Positions 51,722-59,323 of a stretch of DNA of 64,000 nucleotides are shown here, one piece after another. A program made the position numbers and the translations under genes. This stretch comes from Bradyrhizobium sp. 186 (lineage in GTDB: Bacteria > Pseudomonadota > Alphaproteobacteria > Rhizobiales > Xanthobacteraceae): NCBI RefSeq assembly GCF_023101685.1, contig NZ_CP082164.1, positions 7,378,001 through 7,442,000 of the forward strand, written 5' to 3'. Position 1 is the first letter of the stretch. Every line of letters starts with the position of its first letter. Under the pieces are notes generated by a model that did not search any database, was not told the DNA's origin, and saw only the letters and a list, made by a program, of their open reading frames with translations.

Positions 51722-53041
51722 TCATTTCAACATCTCCGGCACGATCAGGCGCGGCAGGAACAGCGAGACCTCGGGCCAGATGATCAGCGCCGCCAGCACC
51801 AGCAGCATCGGGATCAGCATGATGGCCGTGTCCTTGAGCGCGAAGCGCAACCGCACCCCTGCGATCGAGCAGGCGATCATCAGGCACAGGCCATAGGGCG
51901 GCGTCACCAACCCGAAGGCCAGCGAGACGATCGAGATGATCGCAAACTGCACCGGATGAAGGTCGACCGATTTCGCCAGCGGTTCGAGAACGGTACCGAC
52001 GATGATGATCGCCGGAATGGCGTCGAGGAAGCAGCCCACCACCAGAAAGCAGAACGCGATGAAGAAGCCGGCCCCGATCGCGCCCATGCCCCAGGTCGAG
52101 ACGTTGGCCAGCAGTTCCTGCGGAATCTTGTAGTAGGCTAGTAGCCAGCCGAACGCGCTTGCGGTGCCCACGCAGAACAGCGCGACCCCGGCTAGACGCC
52201 CGGTGTCGAGCAAAGCCTTGTAGAGTTCGCGCGCGCCGGTTTCACGGTAGAAGAACGTCGACAGCGCCACGGAATAAAGCACTGCGACGCAGGCGGATTC
52301 GGTCGCGGTGAACCATCCGAGCAGAATGCCGCCAACGATGATGAACGGCGTCATCAGCGCCGGTATCGACCGCCAGATGGCGCAGCGCATCTCCACCCAG
52401 CTTGCTTTCGGATAGGTCGGATAACCGCGACGCGTCGCGTAGACATGCACGGTCGCCATCTGTGCTCCCGCGATCAGCAGGCCGGGTACGATGCCCGCGA
52501 GATACATCGCGGCGATCGAGGTCGAGATCAGTCCGCCCCACACGATCATCAGGATCGAGGGCGGGATGATGACCGCGAGCACGGCCGAGACCGCGGTGAT
52601 GGCGATGGAGAACGACAGGTCGTAACCCTCCTTGGTCTGGGCATCGATGAAGATCTTGGACTGGCTCGCCGCGTCCGCGGTGGAGGAGCCGGAGATGCCG
52701 GCAAAGAACACCGACAGCACCACGTTGATCTGCGCCAGCGATCCCGGCCAATGCCCGACCATCGAGCGCGACAACGCGACCAGGCGGTCGGTGATGCCGC
52801 CGATGCTCATCAGGTTGGCGGTCAGCAGGAAGAACGGCACCGCCAGCAGGATGAACGAATTGTAGGCGTTGAAGGTCTCCTGCGCGAGCGTCATGATCGA
52901 CAGGCGCGGTTCGGTCAAAAGGATCGGCACACAGGCAAGGCCGAGCGCAAAGGCGACCGGCACGCGTATGATGAGCAGGCCAACAAAAGTCCCGAACAGG
53001 ACCATCGCGGCCTGTCCGGCAGAAAGAATATTGCCGCTCAT
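51722..53041 (-). CDS. TRAP transporter large permease (DctM-like)
   Basis: 439 residues with about twelve membrane segments. The F-F-A-G-I-S-G-S-S-T-A-D-A-A block and V-I-I-P-P-S-I are the DctM hallmarks. The ATG overlaps the small-permease stop (ATGA). With the two genes upstream it forms a complete second TRAP system, distinct from the one at 16706-19825. Confidence 0.93.
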   Translation of the reverse strand: MSGNILSAGQAAMVLFGTFVGLLIIRVPVAFALGLACVPILLTEPRLSIMTLAQETFNAYNSFILLAVPFFLLTANLMSIGGITDRLVALSRSMVGHWPGSLAQINVVLSVFFAGISGSSTADAASQSKIFIDAQTKEGYDLSFSIAITAVSAVLAVIIPPSILMIVWGGLISTSIAAMYLAGIVPGLLIAGAQMATVHVYATRRGYPTYPKASWVEMRCAIWRSIPALMTPFIIVGGILLGWFTATESACVAVLYSVALSTFFYRETGARELYKALLDTGRLAGVALFCVGTASAFGWLLAYYKIPQELLANVSTWGMGAIGAGFFIAFCFLVVGCFLDAIPAIIIVGTVLEPLAKSVDLHPVQFAIISIVSLAFGLVTPPYGLCLMIACSIAGVRLRFALKDTAIMLIPMLLVLAALIIWPEVSLFLPRLIVPEMLK

Positions 53042-53556
53042 CGATTTGCCCCAACCAGAATCCGCATCTCGTCGACAATCTGTTCACCCGCAAATACGAT
53101 CCACGTCACGCCGGCCACCGGCCAGGCGACATGGATCATCCAGAGCGGCAGATCCGCCAATTCAGACGTTCGGTTCCAAGCGAACCGCGTGAATTCGAGC
53201 CCGGCCCACACGAACACCACAGCCATCGCCAATGTGCCCAGCCGCGCGAGAATCCGCACCGCGGCTTCGCTACGGCGCGACAGGTCGGGCCAGACGTCGA
53301 CCTCGAAATGCTGCGACTCTCTGATGCCGACCATGGCGCCGATCATGATCGTCCAGACGAAGAGGAAGCGCGCCATCTCCTCGGTCCAGATGTAGGACGG
53401 AATGAACGGCGTGTAGCGCGAGATGATCTGCAACGTGACCGGAATGACCAGAATGCCGACGCAGGCGGCGAGCAGAATTTCCAGCAATTTTGCATAGGCT
53501 GCCGTCGCTCGGCGCCATAGCGACGGGTTCGGCGGCATCGATATTTCAGTCATCAT
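53038..53556 (-). CDS. TRAP transporter small permease (DctQ-like)
   Basis: 172 residues with four membrane segments and the W-T-E-E-M-A-R-F motif of DctQ proteins near 58-65. The I-G-A-M-V-G-I-R-E-S-Q-H-F segment follows, as usual. It overlaps dctM by four bases. Confidence 0.92.
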   Translation of the reverse strand: MMTEISMPPNPSLWRRATAAYAKLLEILLAACVGILVIPVTLQIISRYTPFIPSYIWTEEMARFLFVWTIMIGAMVGIRESQHFEVDVWPDLSRRSEAAVRILARLGTLAMAVVFVWAGLEFTRFAWNRTSELADLPLWMIHVAWPVAGVTWIVFAGEQIVDEMRILVGANR

Positions 53557-53637
53557 GGCTCCGGGGGATCACGATCACGGAATGGGGCAAGCCGTCTGGC
53601 TTGCCCCGACTTCCTGTCGCGTGGACAGCGACAATTA

Positions 53638-54636
53638 TCAGGCGACGTTGATCTTCTCGAAGATGCCTTCGGCGCCGATTTCCTTGGCGTAGGTGGCCAT
53701 CACGGGATCGGCGAGCTTCTTCATGGCGTCGCGCTCCTCGAACGGAACGCGCTTGAGCTTGCCGGCCTTCTCCAGCGTGTCGAGCTTGACGACTTCCTCG
53801 CTCGACTCCAGCTGACGGCCGTAGTCGCCGGCCTCCTTGCCGGCCTTCATGATCGCGTCCTGCAAATCCTTCGGCAAGGTCTTCAGCGTTTTCACCGAGA
53901 AGCAGATCGGCCGGATCGACACCGCGTGCTGCGTCAGGCTGAGGTGGGGTGCGACTTCGTAGAACTTCATCGCCTCGACGCCGGCCGCCTCGTTCTCGCC
54001 TGCCGAGATCACGCCGTTCTGGATGGCGTTGTAAACTTCATTGTAGGCGATCACGGTCGGGCTCATGCCAACGGCTGCAAACGTCTTCGACCAGATCGGC
54101 GCACCCTGCACGCGAACCTTGAGACCCTTGAGATCGGCGAGGTTCTTGAGCGGCTTGTTGGCGAAGATATTGCGGATGCCGCCGCCCGAATAGCCGATCA
54201 GAACGACCTCGGCCTTGGCCGCGACTTCGTCGGCGATCGGAGCCAGGATGTTCGCTTCGACGACTTTGTTCATATGCTCGATGCCCTTGAACACAAAGGG
54301 TGCATCGATGAACGGCGCCGCCTTGGCGAAGGTCGACATGTGGGCCGGCGAGACAATGCCGTAATCGACCGCCTTGCCTTGGGACATGTACTCGAAATAC
54401 TGCTTTTCGAGGCCGAGCGATGAGTTCTTGTGCAACGTGAAGTTGACGGGCTTGCCGTAATACTTATTTACCAGCTCTTCGAACCGGATCAGTGCCCGGT
54501 TGAAGGCATGGTCGTCGTTAAACTGGACCGCGCCGTTCAGCGTGATCGGCGCTTGCGCTCTGAGGATCGACGGCATGCCAATCGTGGCCGCCGCAGTGGT
54601 CGCACCGATACCAGCGAGAAATGACCTTCGCTTCAT
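53638..54636 (-). CDS. TRAP transporter substrate-binding protein (DctP-like)
   Basis: 332 residues. The start M-K-R-R-S-F-L-A-G resembles a twin-arginine or Sec signal, with cleavage probably near residue 27 (L-R-A-Q-A). G-L-K-V-R-V-Q at about 174-180 holds the conserved ligand arginine. The family carries carboxylates and sugar acids. About 82 bases separate it from dctQ. No regulator or enzyme gene is adjacent to identify the ligand. Confidence 0.92.
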   Translation of the reverse strand: MKRRSFLAGIGATTAAATIGMPSILRAQAPITLNGAVQFNDDHAFNRALIRFEELVNKYYGKPVNFTLHKNSSLGLEKQYFEYMSQGKAVDYGIVSPAHMSTFAKAAPFIDAPFVFKGIEHMNKVVEANILAPIADEVAAKAEVVLIGYSGGGIRNIFANKPLKNLADLKGLKVRVQGAPIWSKTFAAVGMSPTVIAYNEVYNAIQNGVISAGENEAAGVEAMKFYEVAPHLSLTQHAVSIRPICFSVKTLKTLPKDLQDAIMKAGKEAGDYGRQLESSEEVVKLDTLEKAGKLKRVPFEERDAMKKLADPVMATYAKEIGAEGIFEKINVA

Positions 54637-54916
54637 CGTCTTCCCTCCCTTTGATGCTCCGGCCCTGTAGCCGGGCCGTGAGCGCAGCCGGTATGCGGCT
54701 TGCGAGAGGGAAGCGTATGAAAAACGTCGGCGGGACGGAAGTCATTTCGCGTGGGCTGGAGGCACTCTTCGTCGCAGGGCTACTCCTGCACGACCTGTTG
54801 CACTGCAACTCGCGCTCCTGCTGGCGCGCGGCAGGCCGCATGGGCGGCCTCCCGCTCTCGTAGGAGACGGAAGACTTGCGGACCTGTGCGCTGCACGCAG
54901 AGACCCGCTCGCCTCC

Positions 54917-55150
54917 TCAGTTGGATGTGCAGACCTTGACGGTCTTCATGCCGCTTTCAGCTTCGGTGCGCGATTTGTAGATCATGCCCGAAGGGCTGAC
55001 GATGGTCATGGACGTATCGGTCGGCTTCTTGTCGACGATGGTGCACTTCTTGGTCTTGACGTCCTGGACGACGTAGAACTCGTCGGCCGCGAACGCCGGC
55101 AGGGAAAACGCCGCAACCATCAAGGCTGCGGTCGCTATCTTCAGCTTCAT
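54917..55150 (-). CDS. Small exported protein of unknown function
   Basis: 77 residues: a signal peptide (M-K-L-K-I then a hydrophobic stretch, cleavage near A-F-A-A-D at about 21) and a 55-residue mature part with two cysteines (C-T-I-V and K-V-C-T-S-N) that may form a disulfide. GGAGGAGGAG precedes the ATG. I do not recognise a named domain; similar short exported proteins are common in Bradyrhizobium. It diverges from the DUF1236 gene and has its own GGAAC/CGTT pair upstream. Confidence 0.75.
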   Translation of the reverse strand: MKLKIATAALMVAAFSLPAFAADEFYVVQDVKTKKCTIVDKKPTDTSMTIVSPSGMIYKSRTEAESGMKTVKVCTSN

Positions 55151-55196
55151 CTTCTCCTCCTCCAGTTGCCGGGCGTTGCAACCCGGCCGAATTATG

Positions 55197-55223
55197 AACG
55201 GGGAAAAAACGGCAATTTGTTCC
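55197..55223 (-). promoter_or_regulatory. Possible EcfG-type promoter for the small exported protein
   Basis: On minus GGAAC (55223-55219) and CGTT (55200-55197) are 18 bases apart, one or two more than the usual spacing. The element is about 47 bases before the ATG. Confidence 0.4.
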
Positions 55224-55224
55224 T

Positions 55225-55254
55225 ATTCCACGGAACGCCGTATTCCGCGGAACG
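55225..55254. repeat. Direct repeat of ATTCCRCGGAACG
   Basis: ATTCCACGGAACG (55225-55237) and ATTCCGCGGAACG (55242-55254) lie 17 bases apart; each contains a TTCC-GGAA palindrome. They sit between two divergent genes and may be regulator sites. Confidence 0.5.
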
Positions 55255-55273
55255 TCGTCTGCGATGGGATGTT
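55249..55273 (+). promoter_or_regulatory. EcfG-type promoter for the DUF1236 gene
   Basis: GGAAC (55249-55253), 17 bases, then GTT (55271-55273), the pattern of the alphaproteobacterial general stress sigma factor. It is 34 bases before the ATG at 55307. Confidence 0.5.
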
Positions 55274-55306
55274 GTTGGGATGATTAGTTCCTGTGAGGAG
55301 AACAAG

Positions 55307-55651
55307 ATGAAGAAGCTATTCCTGCTTTCCGCCGCGGCGGTCCTGATTTCGACCGGCGCCTTCGCGCAGTCCACCACGGTGACCACGACCGGAACCGGTC
55401 ACGCGGCGACAGTTCAGATCGAGCCGCAATACCGAACCACGATCAAATCCTACATCACCGAGCATCGCGTCCGTCCGGTGACGACAAAGGAAAAGATCAT
55501 CGTCGGCGCCGCGGTGCCGAGCGACATTGAGCTCGAGGTGGTTCCGACGGATTGGGGTCCCTCGCTCACGAAATATCGCTACGTCTACTCGAACGATCGC
55601 GTCATGCTCGTGGATCCGGGCACGCGGACGGTCGTTCAGGAAATCGATTGA
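55307..55651 (+). CDS. DUF1236 domain-containing exported protein
   Basis: 114 residues from ATG 55307 with GAGGAG upstream. A signal peptide ends at about A-F-A-Q-S (residue 20). The mature part shows the DUF1236 pattern: I-T-E-H-R-V-R-P-V, then V-G-A-A-V-P-S-D-I-E-L and R-Y-V-Y-S-N-D-R-V-M-L-V-D-P. The function of the domain is unknown; members are periplasmic and abundant in Bradyrhizobium. The promoter suggests induction by general stress. Confidence 0.88.
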   Translation: MKKLFLLSAAAVLISTGAFAQSTTVTTTGTGHAATVQIEPQYRTTIKSYITEHRVRPVTTKEKIIVGAAVPSDIELEVVPTDWGPSLTKYRYVYSNDRVMLVDPGTRTVVQEID

Positions 55652-55671
55652 TCGAGATGTGATGGAGCCGA

Positions 55672-55693
55672 GCGGCCGCCGTGAAGCGGCCGC
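55672..55693 (+). terminator. Hairpin downstream of the DUF1236 gene
   Basis: Two GCGGCCGC blocks flank CGTGAA and can form an 8-base stem, 20 bases after the stop. There is no T-run. Confidence 0.45.
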
Positions 55694-55758
55694 CTCCTGG
55701 AGTTGACCACACGGAATCGCATCGGTTGGCGTGAAGAGAAAACGCTCAAAACAAGAAT

Positions 55759-55799
55759 CTAGAGCCTCGATCCGATTCAAGGAACGAAAAGGGCTCTAG
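55759..55799 (-). terminator. Inverted repeat at the ccdA 3' end
   Basis: CTAGAGCC and GGCTCTAG flank a 25-base spacer that includes TTTTCG on minus, overlapping the ccdA stop codon. It is a likely transcription end for ccdA. Confidence 0.55.
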
Positions 55800-56527
55800 C
55801 CGATCGTCTGCAACCCTGGGAACGTCTCGAGCAGCCAGATGCTCACATTCGAAACCGCGCCGGTGAGAAAGCCGATGCCGGTGATCACCATCAACACGCC
55901 CATGGCGCGCTCGACATTGACGAGCTGGCCCTTTATGCGCGCGAACAGCGTGGAAAACTGTTCGATCATCAGGGCGGCGATCAGGAAGGGAATGCCGAGG
56001 CCCGCCGAATAGACCGCGAGCAGGCCCGCGCCCTTGGTCACCGTCGCTTCGGCTGCCGCGATCGAGAGGATCGCAGCCAGGATCGGGCCGATGCAGGGGG
56101 TCCAGCCGAAGGCGAAGGCGAGCCCCATGATGTAGGCACCCCAGAGCCCGACGGGTCTGGGGATCGGCATCCGTCCCTCGCGCATCAACAGGCCGATCCG
56201 CGTCAGTCCCAGGAAATGCAAACCCATCACGATGATGACGATCCCGGCGAGGATCGACAGCTCGGCCGACCAGGCCCGGATCAGCCCGCCGATCAGCGAG
56301 GCGCTGGCGCCGAGCGCCACGAAGACCGTGGAGAAGCCGAGCACGAACAGGAGCGCCGACATCATGATGGCGCGCTTCGAGGCCGACGCCGGCTCGTTGC
56401 TCTCGACATGCTCGATCGTGGCGCCCGTGAGATAGATCAAATAGGGCGGAACCAGGGGCAGGACGCAGGGAGAGAGGAAGCTGACGAGGCCGGCAATCAG
56501 CGCCGCCGGGATCGAAACATTTTGCAT
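55796..56527 (-). CDS. ccdA: Cytochrome c biogenesis protein CcdA
   Basis: 243 residues with six membrane segments. The two redox cysteines lie in S-P-C-V-L-P (C21) and T-P-C-I-G-P (C145), the hallmark of the CcdA/DsbD core. It passes reducing power from cytoplasmic thioredoxin to periplasmic thiol proteins for haem attachment. No thioredoxin-like partner gene is adjacent. The gene is monocistronic by spacing. Confidence 0.93.
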   Translation of the reverse strand: MQNVSIPAALIAGLVSFLSPCVLPLVPPYLIYLTGATIEHVESNEPASASKRAIMMSALLFVLGFSTVFVALGASASLIGGLIRAWSAELSILAGIVIIVMGLHFLGLTRIGLLMREGRMPIPRPVGLWGAYIMGLAFAFGWTPCIGPILAAILSIAAAEATVTKGAGLLAVYSAGLGIPFLIAALMIEQFSTLFARIKGQLVNVERAMGVLMVITGIGFLTGAVSNVSIWLLETFPGLQTIG

Positions 56528-56655
56528 GATGAAGTCGGAGCCATCTCATGCTCCGGGGCCGCGCGCGAGAATGCGCACCGGATCAGAGCAGAACCGGCTC
56601 TGGTGTAACCGATGCCGGAGAATGCGCAACCGAGGCGCTGTCAAACCAGGGCTCC

Positions 56656-56693
56656 TCCCGATGCCGTCTGCGATCACAGATGCGGCATCGGGA
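56656..56693. other. Long hairpin upstream of ccdA
   Basis: TCCCGATGCCG and CGGCATCGGGA form an 11-base stem with an inner TCTG/CAGA stem and a CGATCA loop. It lies between the ccdA start and the end of the 88-residue gene. It may be a terminator or a regulatory RNA stem. Confidence 0.45.
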
Positions 56694-56701
56694 CGCGCAC
56701 A

Positions 56702-56723
56702 AATCTCGCCAAAAAGCGAGATT
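56702..56723. terminator. Hairpin after the 88-residue gene
   Basis: AATCTCGC-CAAAAA-GCGAGATT is a perfect 8-base stem, 12 bases past the stop of the minus-strand gene. On minus its loop reads TTTTTG, but no T-run follows the stem. Confidence 0.6.
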
Positions 56724-56734
56724 CGGCGGCGCGG

Positions 56735-57001
56735 CTACTTCACCACGCGGAGCAGCGGACGCCGGGGCTGGTCCTGCGTCTGCTTGGAAGGCGGCGGCGG
56801 TTCGCTGGCAGCGCTCCGCAGCATTTCGTCGCACAGTGCCTGAAGGTCGGCACTGGCAATTCCTTTGAGTTTCATCCGCACGTCGAGGATGACGATGGAC
56901 AGCAGCTCGGCCGACTCACGATTGTTGATCTCGTTGAGGACCTTGCGGCACCCCTCGAGCGTTTCCAGCACCGACTGCAACTGTTCGTCTGAATGCGACA
57001 C
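56735..57001 (-). CDS. Hypothetical 88-residue cytoplasmic protein
   Basis: A helical, charged protein (M-S-H-S-D-E-Q-L-Q-S-V-L-E-T-L-E) with a proline-rich tail ending R-R-P-L-L-R-V-V-K. There is no signal peptide and no recognised domain. Codon use matches the neighbours. A terminator-like hairpin follows, supporting a real transcript. The weak point is the absence of a clear ribosome site (AACGGAAAG is the best). Confidence 0.6.
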   Translation of the reverse strand: MSHSDEQLQSVLETLEGCRKVLNEINNRESAELLSIVILDVRMKLKGIASADLQALCDEMLRSAASEPPPPSKQTQDQPRRPLLRVVK

Positions 57002-57482
57002 GGCGTTCTTTCCGTTAATTCGGCCTGCGAGATGTGCTTGTGACGATCCCCTGGGCCCCCATCAGGCGACGAGGATAACACGAGGCCTCTGCGCCTCCGA
57101 ACATGATTTCAGTATGTTTCCGCCATGAAACCGCAGTTCCAGCGAACATCGCCCCGCTGCGCGGCCGGCGAAGCACGAAGCGTTCAGCAATAGAACGCTC
57201 TGCGCGCTGTGATTGATCCATCCCGCAAGGCGGCGCTGGCACTCGCGTGAGGCCATCCATTGCCGACAGCACCGACAATCCCGTAGCCATTTCAAGGCTC
57301 GCAACGGAACTCACGCGATACCCCTCATGCGGGCGATCTTCTGCCCGATTCCCAGCCCTTGGCAGCACTCAAATACCACTGCGATCGCAGTAAGGATGAC
57401 GTTCAAAACTCGCCGCTCCCCAACCCGCCGTGGTTGTGGTTTGCGCAAGATTCTGCCAGTTTAGCAACCCAAAGGGACTTGT
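57002..57482. other. Intergenic region without recognised gene
   Basis: About 480 bases between the 88-residue gene and the LysR gene. Open frames on minus (57015-57368) have no ribosome site and no recognisable protein. The only clear structure is the palindrome at 57378-57391. Confidence 0.5.
57378..57391. promoter_or_regulatory. Perfect 14-base palindrome upstream of lysR
   Basis: ACTGCGATCGCAGT lies 92 bases before the LysR start. Position and symmetry suit an autoregulatory operator, though no T-N11-A pattern is evident. Confidence 0.35.
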
Positions 57483-58535
57483 ATGCACTCCTTGGCGGAA
57501 AGGGGCGTTCCACTGGAAGAACGCCCAAAGACAAAGGCAAATCTCAGCGGCCTCTCTGATTGGGATGCGGCTCGGATATTCCTGGAAGTCGTCCGATGCG
57601 GCAGTTTCCGCTCGGCGGCCGAACGCCTGTCGCTGTCGATCAACGCTGTCCGCCGGCGGATCGATGATTTCGAACGCCAGACCGGCACCACCCTGTTCAC
57701 CCGGGACGTCCACGGCACCCACCTCACCGACGACGGCGCGCTGGTCGTCTCCGCCGTCGAGCGGATGGAAGCGGCCACCTTCGACGTCCTGCGTGCCAGC
57801 GATTCGATGGCCAACGCCCTGTCCGGCGAAGTCCGCGTCGCCATCACCGAGGGCCTCGGGACGTTCTGGCTCGCCCCGCGGCTGGTCGAATTCCAGCAGG
57901 CCTACCCGAAGATCCTGGTCGATTTGCATTGCGCGATGCGCTCGGCCGATGTCTCCCGCCACGAGGCCGATGTCGCCATCCACCTGTCGCGGCCTTCGGC
58001 GCTCGACATCAAGCTGGTGCGGCTCGGCCGCATGCATCTGATGTTCTGGGCCGCCGAGAAATACATCGCGAAACACGGCGCGCCGCGGACCGCGGCGGAA
58101 TTGATCAAGCACCGCCTGGTGCTGCAATTCGCCGACCAGCTCGCCGCCAAGGAATCGTTCGAAAGCTTCTTCCCGGGCGTTTCGGAACGTGACCTTCTGG
58201 TCATGAAGACCAACGTCTCAAGCGCCAACTACTGGGCTGTCGCGAATGGCGCCGGAATCGGCGTATTCCCTAGCTACGCCATTGCGCTTGGCGGGAAGTT
58301 GATTCCACTGGAGGTCGAGCTGAACAGACCGCTGGATATCTGGCTGTCCTACCACCCTGGTAGTGGCCGGATACCGAGAGTGCGGCACATGATTGACTGG
58401 CTGATCGAGGCTTTCAATCCGGCGCGATTCCCGTGGTTTAAGGAAGAGTTCGTGCATCCGCATGAATTCAAGGACGAGTATATGGGCGAACCCCTGACCC
58501 AGCTCTTCGGGGGATTTTCAACCGAAGAACGATGA
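57483..58535 (+). CDS. LysR-family transcriptional regulator
   Basis: 350 residues, about 40 longer than typical because of a 25-residue leader and an acidic tail. The winged helix-turn-helix is at about 27-85 (F-L-E-V-V-R-C-G-S-F-R-S-A-A-E-R-L, then T-L-F-T-R). The effector domain follows. AAAGGGA precedes the ATG. Its stop overlaps the start of an XRE-type gene (ATGA), so the two are co-translated, an unusual pairing of two DNA-binding proteins. Confidence 0.9.
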   Translation: MHSLAERGVPLEERPKTKANLSGLSDWDAARIFLEVVRCGSFRSAAERLSLSINAVRRRIDDFERQTGTTLFTRDVHGTHLTDDGALVVSAVERMEAATFDVLRASDSMANALSGEVRVAITEGLGTFWLAPRLVEFQQAYPKILVDLHCAMRSADVSRHEADVAIHLSRPSALDIKLVRLGRMHLMFWAAEKYIAKHGAPRTAAELIKHRLVLQFADQLAAKESFESFFPGVSERDLLVMKTNVSSANYWAVANGAGIGVFPSYAIALGGKLIPLEVELNRPLDIWLSYHPGSGRIPRVRHMIDWLIEAFNPARFPWFKEEFVHPHEFKDEYMGEPLTQLFGGFSTEER

Positions 58536-58936
58536 GAAAAAGCATGAAAACAGCGGCGAAAAGAATGAAGCAGCGCAGTGCCGGCAAGCCCGACATTGAG
58601 CTGGGCAAACGGATCCGTCTGCGGCGCGTCGAGATGAAGATCTCGCAGGCCGAGCTGGGCGACAAGCTCGGCGTCAGCTTCCAGCAGGTCCAGAAATACG
58701 AGAAGGGCGTCAATCGCGTCGGCGCGGCTCGGCTTCAGCAGATCGCCACCGCCCTCGATGTGCCCGTGACCTTCTTCTACGACGGCGACAACAAGGCGCG
58801 CGAAGTCGAGAGCCTGCTCTTCCTCGACAGCGCCTTCAGTCTCCGCCTGCTGCGCGCCTACAGCAAGATCAAGGACCAGACGGTGCAGCGTCAGCTCGTC
58901 TCGCTGATGGAATCGATCGCGGCGAACGAAGCCTGA
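58532..58936 (+). CDS. XRE-family helix-turn-helix regulator
   Basis: 134 residues. The HTH covers about 23-77: L-G-K-R-I-R-L-R-R, S-Q-A-E-L-G-D-K-L-G-V-S-F-Q-Q-V-Q-K-Y-E-K-G-V-N-R-V and L-Q-Q-I-A-T-A-L. This Q-K-Y-E-K-G-x-N-R form is frequent in rhizobial small regulators. A helical C-terminus follows. It overlaps the LysR stop by four bases. An internal start at M5 or M12 is possible. Confidence 0.9.
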   Translation: MRKSMKTAAKRMKQRSAGKPDIELGKRIRLRRVEMKISQAELGDKLGVSFQQVQKYEKGVNRVGAARLQQIATALDVPVTFFYDGDNKAREVESLLFLDSAFSLRLLRAYSKIKDQTVQRQLVSLMESIAANEA

Positions 58937-58967
58937 GATCGATCGACGGTCTGGCCTACGGCCGATG

Positions 58968-59005
58968 TTCAATCCGCCGCGTCACGGGGGCGCGGCCGGA
59001 TTGAA
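58968..59005. other. Inverted repeat downstream of the XRE gene
   Basis: TTCAATCCG and CGGATTGAA flank a GC-rich 20-base centre, 32 bases after the XRE stop. It may protect the transcript or be the 5' stem of a small RNA that ends at 59088. Confidence 0.45.
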
Positions 59006-59064
59006 CGAGACCTACTGGATCAGATCTGGGCGTGCGCGCTATCCGCGCGCGGCCTTTGTGTCTC

Positions 59065-59088
59065 GGGGCGGTCTGACCGCCCCTTTTT
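59065..59088 (+). terminator. Rho-independent terminator
   Basis: GGGGCGGT-CTG-ACCGCCCC followed by TTTTT, about 130 bases past the XRE stop. It is the clearest intrinsic terminator in the window. The remainder of the 58937-59323 gap shows no gene. Confidence 0.85.
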
Positions 59089-59323
59089 GTTGGCATTTTG
59101 CCCGCCATTGGTCGCGGTTTTCGCGAACCCATCCCGGCCCTGTCGCGACCCAATCGAGAGACGCCCGCATCGGACGCGCCGGGCTCTCGATGCGTCGTGC
59201 TTAAGGGGGCCGCAATCCTGAGGCGCTAACCTCCCGCCAATTTTCGCGAATCGGCGCTGCGGCCGGGGAATTGCCAATACGAGCGCCCGTCCGGGCCTCG
59301 TCTTCAGGGGGAAGATAAGACAG

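Noticed and set aside
56216..56608. 130-codon plus-strand open frame over the ccdA start
   Set aside because: Highly charged repetitive sequence opposite a membrane protein, with no ribosome site.
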